In this document: one piece after another, positions 58,119-64,000 of the stretch | How the letters are laid out: each line of letters opens with the position of its first letter | Position numbering within the stretch: position 1 is the stretch's first letter | NCBI RefSeq assembly: GCF_000341225.1 | Contig: NZ_ANAC01000030.1 | Location: forward strand, 1 to 64,000 | Origin: Nocardiopsis alba DSM 43377 | GTDB taxonomy: Bacteria; Actinomycetota; Actinomycetes; Streptosporangiales; Streptosporangiaceae | Length of the DNA: 64,000 bases | Direction: 5' to 3' | Notes under the pieces: model-generated | The model's database searches: none | What the model saw: the letters and a program-made list of their open reading frames with translations, nothing else | What the model was told of the DNA's origin: nothing | Position numbers and translations under genes: made by a program

Positions 58119-59552
58119 GTGACCAGGGGCGACGAAAGAGACGAACCAACGGCGGTGTCGGCCGAGGCTCTTCACGATGCCCACGCCCCCGCGCTGTACC
58201 GGTACGCGTGGTCCCTGCTCGGCGACGGAGGCTCCGGAGGATCGGAGGACCCCGTCGCCGAGTCCGTGTACGAGGGACTCGTCGCCGGAGTGGTCTCCTT
58301 CTCCTCGCTCACCGACCCCGACGACCCGGGCCCCTGGCTCTACGCCCTGGTCCGCTCGGCCTGCCAGCGTCGTGGTCTGGGCCGGACCCACCCCTACACC
58401 GGACTGGCCACCGTCGCCGCCGAGGAGCCGGTGGCCCGCATGTTCTCCCGACTGCCCGCCAGCCAACGCGAGCTGGTCGAACTGACCCTGCGCCATTCCC
58501 TGCCCACCTCGGCGATCGCGCGGATCCTGGATCTGGAGCCCGGCATCTGCGGCGAGCTGTCCCGCACGGCGATCCGCCGCGCCGCCGAGGAACTCCACCA
58601 GGGCTCCGGAACCGCACCCGAGCCCGCCGACGGAGAGGACCCCGAACCGAACGGCCCACTCTGGCGCGCCCAGGTGGAAGGGGTCACCGAGGCCCTGTCC
58701 CTGTTGTGCCCGCCGGGCCCGCCGCCCGGACTGCGCGAACGCGTCCTGGACGTCTGCGGCTCCCCCACCTCCGAGGCCGCCGCCGAACGACGACGGGTCG
58801 CCGCGCTCATGCGTCCACTGGCCGCGGACGGCTACCCCGTGCACAGAGCCCGCACCGACGGCGAGGCCCCCGCCGAAGCCCTCATCGCGGAGCCGGCGCC
58901 GAACGTCCCGGTCTCTCCCAAGGCCCTGCCCGAGGATCGACTGACCACGCGGGACCATCCCGCCTACGAGGGCACCCGCTCCCTGCTCCCGGGTCCCGAC
59001 CACGACCCGGCGTCCGATCTCCTGGCCGAGCGACGGCGGTGGCCGCTGCCCGCCGTCTCCGGTCTGGCCATGGTCGTGATCGTCCTGCTGCTGTGGTGGT
59101 GGGCGGGTGCCATGGGCGCGCCCCGGACACTGATCGACGCCGGGCCCGACGGTTCCCCGCCGAACAGTGAGAGCGGCGAGGTGGAGGCGCTCTCCACCGC
59201 CTCCGACGGTCGCCCCGGCGGGGCGCCCGACGCGGGCACGGACCCGGAGCGCTCCTCGACGCTCCCGCCCGACGAACCCGCCGGAACCGGGGCCGACCCC
59301 GACGAGCCACTCGAGGAGGGCGAGGACCACCCGGAGGAGGGAACGGAGCCCGCCCCGGGCCGGACCCCCGGCACACCACCGGACGTCCCCGCGCCGAACC
59401 CGCCCCCCGCCGACGAGGACGAGGAGCGGCCACCCTCGAACGAGGAGCCGGTGGAGGAGGATCCCGAGGAGGAACCGGGAGAGGAGACGCCCGTGAACGG
59501 TACGGGCGGTTTCCTCGACGGCCTGCTCGGGCTGTTGTTCGGCGGCGGCTGA
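58119..59552 (+). CDS. Sigma-factor-like protein fused to a membrane helix and acidic tail
   Basis: A 477-residue protein I cannot place in a named family. Residues about 18-95 resemble a sigma-70 region 2 (DAHAPALYRYAWSLLGD, PWLYALVRSACQRRG) and 108-160 a region 4 helix-turn-helix (RLPASQRELVELTLRHSLPTSAIARIL, RTAIRRAAEEL), as in ECF sigma factors. A linker follows, a transmembrane segment at about 309-331 (VSGLAMVVIVLLLWWWAGAMG), then a Pro/Glu/Asp-rich extracytoplasmic tail to 477 ending in GGFLDGLLGLLFGGG. GTG 58119 has GGGGGAG. It may be a membrane-held regulator released by proteolysis, or a degenerate sigma-like sensor. Confidence 0.65.
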   Translation: MTRGDERDEPTAVSAEALHDAHAPALYRYAWSLLGDGGSGGSEDPVAESVYEGLVAGVVSFSSLTDPDDPGPWLYALVRSACQRRGLGRTHPYTGLATVAAEEPVARMFSRLPASQRELVELTLRHSLPTSAIARILDLEPGICGELSRTAIRRAAEELHQGSGTAPEPADGEDPEPNGPLWRAQVEGVTEALSLLCPPGPPPGLRERVLDVCGSPTSEAAAERRRVAALMRPLAADGYPVHRARTDGEAPAEALIAEPAPNVPVSPKALPEDRLTTRDHPAYEGTRSLLPGPDHDPASDLLAERRRWPLPAVSGLAMVVIVLLLWWWAGAMGAPRTLIDAGPDGSPPNSESGEVEALSTASDGRPGGAPDAGTDPERSSTLPPDEPAGTGADPDEPLEEGEDHPEEGTEPAPGRTPGTPPDVPAPNPPPADEDEERPPSNEEPVEEDPEEEPGEETPVNGTGGFLDGLLGLLFGGG

Positions 59553-59565
59553 CCGGGGCCGCGTC

Positions 59566-60186
59566 TCAGAAGGAGGAGAGCAGCCGCTCCGCGGCCACGT
59601 GCAGACGCCGTTCGACCTCGTCGATGTCGCGGCGCCCCTTGAGCACCTCCACCAACTCGAAGATCCACACGCTGGTCAGGGAGCCGGCCAGGACGTATCC
59701 GATGCTCTCCCGGTCCACCTCGACCTCCTCCCGCGCGTCGATCTCCTCGGCGGCCTCCAGGTCCCCCGTGGCGACCCGCCACACCAGGTCGGTGATGCGC
59801 ACGTCCAGCTCGATCTTGACCTCGGCCATGATCAGGGATCGGACCAGCGCGTCGGCGAGTTCGGGCTCGCGCATGAGGCCGCGGGTGGCGCGCAGCAGGA
59901 CGTCGACCGCGCGGCCGGAGGCGGTGTCGGAGGTGGGCGGACGACGGACGATGCCGCCCTCCAGGAGGTCGAGCTCCTCGGTGACCACGGCCACGACGAG
60001 ATCCATCTTGGAGGGGAAGTACCGGTACAGGGTGCCCAGGGCGACCCCGGCGCGCTCGGCCACCGAGCGCATCTGCATGGCCTCGACGCCTCCGCGGACC
60101 GCCAGAGCGGCCGCGGTCTGGACGATGCGCCGACGACGCTGGGTCTGATTCCTCGTCATCGTTCCGATCGGTGCAGGCACCGCCAC
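59566..60186 (-). CDS. TetR-family regulator, KstR-like
   Basis: A 206-residue regulator. The HTH region RRIVQTAAALAVRGGVEAMQ with MRSVAERAGVALGTLYRYFPSKMDLV closely resembles KstR, the steroid-catabolism repressor. The ligand-binding domain follows. GTG 60186 lies 6 bp after AAGGGGAGAG and gives a KstR-like N-terminus; the frame is open to an ATG at 60282, which overlaps an operator-like site. No steroid genes are in view, so the effector may be another acyl-CoA. It probably controls itself and the divergent MBL-fold gene. Confidence 0.83.
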   Translation of the reverse strand: MAVPAPIGTMTRNQTQRRRRIVQTAAALAVRGGVEAMQMRSVAERAGVALGTLYRYFPSKMDLVVAVVTEELDLLEGGIVRRPPTSDTASGRAVDVLLRATRGLMREPELADALVRSLIMAEVKIELDVRITDLVWRVATGDLEAAEEIDAREEVEVDRESIGYVLAGSLTSVWIFELVEVLKGRRDIDEVERRLHVAAERLLSSF

Positions 60187-60282
60187 TGGGTCTCTCCCCT
60201 TCGTCGTCGGTCCGGGCACCTTCCGGTGGCCGCGGATCGAGGGTCGGCTCATCGGGGCCGGCACACCACCACCGGCCTTCAT

Positions 60283-60296
60283 GAGAACACGTTATC
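60283..60296. promoter_or_regulatory. KstR-like operator core (AACACGTT), TetR side
   Basis: GAGAACACGTTATC contains the KstR core AAC-N2-GTT exactly; the outer T and A of T-N2-AAC-N2-GTT-N2-A do not match. It lies about 97 bp upstream of the chosen TetR start. Confidence 0.45.
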
Positions 60297-60412
60297 TAAC
60301 GGCTTCCCTCGCTCGCAGTGCTTCGAACCCATGATCCGCGCCTCATCGCCCGACGTGGCAAAGGCAATACGAGGTCTTGGCCCGGGCTTTCGGATCACCC
60401 GCCCGACCTGAG

Positions 60413-60426
60413 TAGAATACGTTCTA
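60413..60426. promoter_or_regulatory. KstR-like operator, MBL-fold gene side
   Basis: TAGAATACGTTCTA is a palindrome (TAGAA/TTCTA) matching the KstR consensus T-N2-AAC-N2-GTT-N2-A at all fixed positions but one (AAT for AAC). It lies 122 bp upstream of the MBL-fold gene. Confidence 0.5.
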
Positions 60427-60548
60427 TTTGCCTGGGCCGAAGGGTCTGGAACCCGTTCGCACCGCTTTGCCACCCCTCCCCTTCCTCTCGCACGGCCCCT
60501 CCCTAGAATAGAATCAGATTCGGTTTTCGATGGAGAGGTCGACCCGGG

Positions 60549-61577
60549 ATGCGCGACGTTCCCCCACCGGAGGACTTGGGCGAAGGGCTGTGGAGCATCC
60601 CCGTGCCCGTCCCCGACAACCCGATCGGCTTCACCCACGTCTACGCCCTCCCCACCCCCGAGGGGCCCGTCCTCATCGACACCGGATGGAACCACGACAC
60701 CTCCTGGGACGCTCTGGTCTCCGGTCTGGGGAAGGCCGGGCACACCGTCGACCGGGTCGTCGGCGCCGTCATCACCCACTTCCACAACGACCACTCCGGT
60801 CTCACCGGCCGACTGCGCGAGGCCTCCGGCGCCTGGATCGCCATGCACCCGCGCGACATCGACGTCCTCGACCGACTCTCCGAACACGACCCACGAGAAC
60901 GCGCCGCCTCCGTGATCGCACAGATGACACGCGCGGGCTTCCCCGACGAGGACATCGAGGCCTTCCGGGCCTCCCCCACCGTCTTTCGACCCCCGGCCCG
61001 ACCGGACCTGGCCCTGAACGACGGCGAGCGCGTTCCCGTCACCGGCCTGGACCTGCGCGCCGTATGGACCCCGGGTCACACCCCCGGACACCTGTGCCTG
61101 CATCTCCCCGACCGGGCACTGCTGTTCACCGGCGACCACGTCCTGCCCCGCATCACCCCCCACGTGGGCCAGTTCCCCCTCGACTCCCCCGAAGGCGACC
61201 CGCTCGGCGACTTCCTGACCGCACAGGCCGGGATCGGAGACCTCCCCGACGCCGACCGACTGCTATGTCTTCCCTCACACGAGACCCGCTTCACCGACCT
61301 GCCCGGACGCACCCGGCGGATCGTCTCCCACCACGAGGAACGACTGACGGCCATGGCGGCCCTTCTCTCCCAGGGCCCCACCACACTGTGGGAACTCACC
61401 TCCCGGCTGGAATGGCGCCGCCCCTGGGAACACATGCGGATCACGGCCCGCCACATGGCCGCCTCCGAGACCGCCGCGCACCTGCGCACCCTGGAGGAGA
61501 GGAACCTGGCCACTCGAAAGGGCCCGATGGACCTGCCCCGATGGGTCGCCGTCGATCGATCGCATCGCCCCGAATAG
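60549..61577 (+). CDS. MBL-fold metallohydrolase
   Basis: A 342-residue metallo-beta-lactamase-fold hydrolase. Metal motif THFHNDHSG (H-x-H-x-D-H), with further ligands in TPGHTPGHLC and FTGDHVLP. The C-terminal 70 residues form a winged-helix-like domain (TLWELTSRLEWRRPW, AASETAAHLRTLEERNLAT), as in the LACTB2/glyoxalase-II-like branch. Substrates in this branch include thioesters, lactones and RNA. ATG 60549 has a moderate SD. Divergent from the KstR-like TetR gene with KstR-type sites between, so acyl-thioester metabolism is a plausible role. Confidence 0.85.
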   Translation: MRDVPPPEDLGEGLWSIPVPVPDNPIGFTHVYALPTPEGPVLIDTGWNHDTSWDALVSGLGKAGHTVDRVVGAVITHFHNDHSGLTGRLREASGAWIAMHPRDIDVLDRLSEHDPRERAASVIAQMTRAGFPDEDIEAFRASPTVFRPPARPDLALNDGERVPVTGLDLRAVWTPGHTPGHLCLHLPDRALLFTGDHVLPRITPHVGQFPLDSPEGDPLGDFLTAQAGIGDLPDADRLLCLPSHETRFTDLPGRTRRIVSHHEERLTAMAALLSQGPTTLWELTSRLEWRRPWEHMRITARHMAASETAAHLRTLEERNLATRKGPMDLPRWVAVDRSHRPE

Positions 61578-61755
61578 GATTCCCTGGACCCGAAGCCCGA
61601 CGCCGCCCCCGAATGAACTCACGAGTAACATATGGGGTACGCCCACACGGCCCGGCGGCGACCACGATCGCCCACGCGACAGCGCCCACCGGGGTCCGGA
61701 ACACCGGCGGCACACGACGGCGCACGGGCACGCGACCCAACGAAGAGGTGGACTC

Positions 61756-63111
61756 TTGACCCAGTCGGGCACAAGCACGGGACCGACCCCACGGCCGTCC
61801 GGCGACCGCCCCCTGCGCGTCGCACTCCTGTCCTACCGGAGCAAGCAGCACGTGGGCGGCCAAGGCGTGTACGTACGCCACCTCTCCCGTGAACTGGCCG
61901 CCCTCGGCCACCAGGTCACCGTGTTCTCCGGACAGCCCTACCCCGTCCTGGACGAGGGCGTCACCCTGGAGAAGATCCCCTCCCTGGACCTCTACAACGA
62001 CGCCGCCCCCTTCGTCGCCCCGCCCGTACGCGAGTGGCGCGACTGGATCGACGTCCTGGAGGTCGCCACCATGTGGACCGCCGGATTCCCCGAACCCCTC
62101 ACCTACTCCCTGCGCGCCAACCGCGAACTGCGCCGCCGCCTCGGCGAATTCGACGTCGTCCACGACAACCAGACCCTGGGCTGGGGACTCCTCGGCATCA
62201 AATCCGCCGGCATCCCCCTGGTCACCACCATCCACCACCCCATCAGCGTCGACCGCCGCATCGAACTCGACGAGGCCAAGGGGCTCCAGAAACTCTCCAA
62301 ACGCCGCTGGTACGGGTTCGTCAAGATGCAGGCCAAGGTCGCCCGCAGGCTCGACCCGATCCTGGTCCCCTCCCGCTCCTCCGCCGACGACATCGCACGC
62401 GAGTTCGGCGTCGCCCCCGAGGCCATGGAGGTCACCCCCCTGGGCGTGGACACCCGCCACTTCCACCCCCGTCCCGACGTGGAACGCGTCCCCGGACGCA
62501 TCGTGTGCACCGCCAGCGCCGACAGCCCCCTCAAGGGCGTGGGCGTCCTGTTGCGCGCCGCCGCCCGACTGGCCGCCGAACGCGACGTCTCCCTCACGAT
62601 CGTCAGCAGGCCCCGCCCCGGCGGCCCCACCGACCTCCTCGTCGACGAACTCGGCCTACGCGATCGCGTGGAGTTCGTCAGCGGCATCGACGACGAGGAA
62701 CTGGGACGCCTCATCTCCGGCGCGCAGATCGCCGTCGTCCCCTCCTTCTACGAGGGCTTCTCGCTCCCCGCCGTGGAGGCCATGGCCTGCGGCACCCCGC
62801 TGATCGCCAGCCACGCGGGCGCCCTCCCCGAGGTCGTCGGCACCGACGGTGACGCCGGCCGCCTCATCCCCCCGGGCGACCCCGAACGACTGGCCGACGA
62901 ACTCGCCGCGCTGTTCGACGACGACGCCGAACGCGAACGCATGAGCGCCGCCGCCTGGCGCCGCGTCCAGGAACGCTTCACCTGGAAGGCCGTGGCCGAA
63001 CTGACCGCGCGCCGCTACGCCACCACCATCGACGCCGTCAAGGGCACCGAGGCCCACGCCGAGGACGACCGTACGCCCGCGCCCGAGCGGGCCCGCGCCA
63101 ACGGCGCCTGA
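61756..63111 (+). CDS. GT4-family glycosyltransferase
   Basis: A 451-residue GT-B glycosyltransferase. N-terminal domain: YRSKQHVGGQGVYVRHLSRELAALGHQVTVFSG; C-terminal donor site: TASADSPLKGVGVLLRAAARL, FVSGIDDEELGRLISGAQIAVVPSFYEGFSLPAVEAMACGTPLI with the E-x7-E motif, retaining type. TTG 61756 follows GAGG. It is the first gene of an apparent operon with a methyltransferase and a prenyltransferase-like gene, a set conserved in actinobacteria; the acceptor is unknown. Confidence 0.88.
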   Translation: MTQSGTSTGPTPRPSGDRPLRVALLSYRSKQHVGGQGVYVRHLSRELAALGHQVTVFSGQPYPVLDEGVTLEKIPSLDLYNDAAPFVAPPVREWRDWIDVLEVATMWTAGFPEPLTYSLRANRELRRRLGEFDVVHDNQTLGWGLLGIKSAGIPLVTTIHHPISVDRRIELDEAKGLQKLSKRRWYGFVKMQAKVARRLDPILVPSRSSADDIAREFGVAPEAMEVTPLGVDTRHFHPRPDVERVPGRIVCTASADSPLKGVGVLLRAAARLAAERDVSLTIVSRPRPGGPTDLLVDELGLRDRVEFVSGIDDEELGRLISGAQIAVVPSFYEGFSLPAVEAMACGTPLIASHAGALPEVVGTDGDAGRLIPPGDPERLADELAALFDDDAERERMSAAAWRRVQERFTWKAVAELTARRYATTIDAVKGTEAHAEDDRTPAPERARANGA

Positions 63112-63164
63112 CCCGACCGGCCTCGCACACCACATCCCACAGCATCGTCCCTAGGGAGCCTCCA

Positions 63165-63893
63165 CTGATCACCGTCGACTTCAACCTGTTCCCCGTCGGT
63201 CCGGGCCACCGCGTCCTCGACCTGGGCTGCGGCGGCGGCCGCCACGCCTTCGAGATCTACCGCCGCGGCGCCGACGTGGTCGCCTTCGACCAGAACGTGA
63301 GCGACCTCGCCGAGGTCGAGACCATGTTCGCCGCCATGCGTCACGAGGGAGAGGCCCCCGAGGCCGCCTCCGCCGAGACCGTCAAGGGCGACGCCCTCGA
63401 CATGCCTTTCGACAACGACCACTTCGACCGTGTCGTGGCCGCGGAGATCTTCGAGCACATCCCGCACGACACCGCCGCCATGAAGGAGCTGTACCGGGTC
63501 CTCAAGCCCGGAGGCATCGCCGCCGTCACGGTCCCCGGCTTCCTGCCCGAACGCCTCTGCTGGGCCCTCTCGGAGGAGTACCACACCAACGAGGGCGGCC
63601 ACATCCGCATCTACACGCGTGCCGAACTGGAGGCCAAGCTCAAGGCCACCGGCTTCGAGATCGGCCCCCACCACCACGCCCACGCCCTCCACTCCCCCTA
63701 CTGGTGGATCAAGTGCGCGGTCGGCACCGACAACAACGACCACCCGCTGGCCAAGGCCTACCACGACCTGCTGGTCTGGGACATGCTCCAGGCCCCCAAG
63801 GTGACCCGGGTGGCCGAGCGGCTCCTCAACCCGGTCATCGGCAAGAGCGTCGTCGTGTACGTCCGCAAGCCGCTCACCGACGCGGCCTCCTGA
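63165..63893 (+). CDS. Class I SAM-dependent methyltransferase with probable CTG start
   Basis: A 242-residue methyltransferase. Motif I VLDLGCGGGRHAFE is only about 17 residues from the start; FDQN, GDALDMPFDNDHFDRVVAAEIFEHIP and LKPGGIAAVTVPGF follow, and the C-terminal part HAHALHSPYWWIKCAVG is specific to this family. No ATG, GTG or TTG in frame precedes motif I; the first such codon (GTG 63276) would remove it. CTG 63165 lies 6 bp after AGGGAG and is the likely start. Its stop overlaps the next ATG. It follows the glycosyltransferase by 53 bp. Confidence 0.85.
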   Translation: MITVDFNLFPVGPGHRVLDLGCGGGRHAFEIYRRGADVVAFDQNVSDLAEVETMFAAMRHEGEAPEAASAETVKGDALDMPFDNDHFDRVVAAEIFEHIPHDTAAMKELYRVLKPGGIAAVTVPGFLPERLCWALSEEYHTNEGGHIRIYTRAELEAKLKATGFEIGPHHHAHALHSPYWWIKCAVGTDNNDHPLAKAYHDLLVWDMLQAPKVTRVAERLLNPVIGKSVVVYVRKPLTDAAS

Positions 63894-64000
63894 TGTCCGC
63901 CGTGCCCGCCCCGCCGGCCTCCACACCCCTCCACCTCCCCGGGGTCCTGCGCGCCGAACAGCTCCACCGGAACGCGGACTACCTGGCCCGCGCCCAAGAG
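63893..64000 (+). CDS. N-terminus of a probable prenyltransferase/squalene-cyclase-like protein
   Basis: Only 36 codons lie inside the window. The ATG overlaps the stop of the methyltransferase (TGATG), so translation is coupled. The visible sequence PGVLRAEQLHRNADYLARAQE resembles the N-terminus of the prenyltransferase/terpenoid-cyclase-like proteins found behind this glycosyltransferase-methyltransferase pair in other actinobacteria. The call rests mainly on that context. Confidence 0.5.
   Translation, partial: MSAVPAPPASTPLHLPGVLRAEQLHRNADYLARAQE

Larger units (their letters stand above)
60187..60548. other. Divergent regulatory region, no gene seen
   Basis: The 362 bp between the TetR and MBL-fold genes hold two KstR-like sites (listed separately) and TAGAAT boxes around 60504-60516 that could be a -10 region for the MBL-fold gene, with GAATC-A-GATTC at 60511-60521. 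No gene is supported. Confidence 0.5.

Overview
The window is very GC-rich, densely coding actinobacterial chromosome. GTG and TTG starts are common, Shine-Dalgarno (SD) sequences are strong, many genes overlap by 4 bp (ATGA/GTGA), and there is a glycine riboswitch, an Asp23/AmaP envelope cluster and a P450-type ferredoxin. The protein flavour resembles Nocardiopsis and relatives; that genus call is inference. There is no IS element, prophage, CRISPR array or rRNA. One tRNA gene is present.

Layout. 1-3.8 kb: an oxygenase cluster (AurF-type diiron oxygenase, Baeyer-Villiger-type flavin monooxygenase, DUF4873 protein, alpha/beta hydrolase), with an unusual array of stem-loops between the first two genes. 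3.8-9.4 kb: DUF1537 sugar-acid kinase, imine-reductase-like oxidoreductase divergent from an HxlR regulator, Gfo/Idh/MocA oxidoreductase, fructosamine-kinase-like protein and low-Mr tyrosine phosphatase. 9.4-13.1 kb: a signalling operon (receiver-PP2C phosphatase, CHASE3 histidine kinase, receiver). 13.5-21.1 kb: haem oxygenase, TetR, small membrane protein, membrane-anchored exonuclease, asparaginase, ferredoxin reductase with ferredoxin, proline iminopeptidase and a DUF4429/SHOCT protein. 21.2-30.7 kb: acyl-CoA synthetase, class I DAHP synthase, an amidohydrolase-AbgT-amidohydrolase operon with a divergent double AsnC regulator, and a lipoprotein that looks like a class D beta-lactamase without its catalytic residues.

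31-35.7 kb: a promoter, tandem glycine riboswitch and gcvT-gcvH-glyA-sdaA, a glycine/serine/one-carbon operon. 36-39 kb: the Asp23/AmaP/CsbD cluster. 39.2-45.5 kb: purU, a PLP-dependent deaminase/aldolase, DUF3618, CDP-alcohol phosphotransferase, Bcp peroxiredoxin, an unusual tRNA with anticodon UAG, and a membrane Ser/Thr kinase. 45.7-51.6 kb: a paired M16 peptidase operon, lipoprotein, SppA and flavin reductase. 51.6-55.2 kb: a complete glycine-betaine/choline-type ABC transporter operon. 55.3-60.3 kb: HAD hydrolase, NrtR divergent from nadA, a membrane-tethered sigma-like protein and a KstR-like TetR regulator. 60.5-64 kb: MBL-fold hydrolase and the start of a GT4 glycosyltransferase - methyltransferase - probable prenyltransferase operon that runs off the window.

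Most genes are ordinary housekeeping or accessory genes. The strongest unexplained signals are the shared-loop hairpin array at 606-804, the short-variable-loop tRNA(UAG), the catalytically dead class D beta-lactamase-like lipoprotein and the membrane-anchored sigma-like protein.
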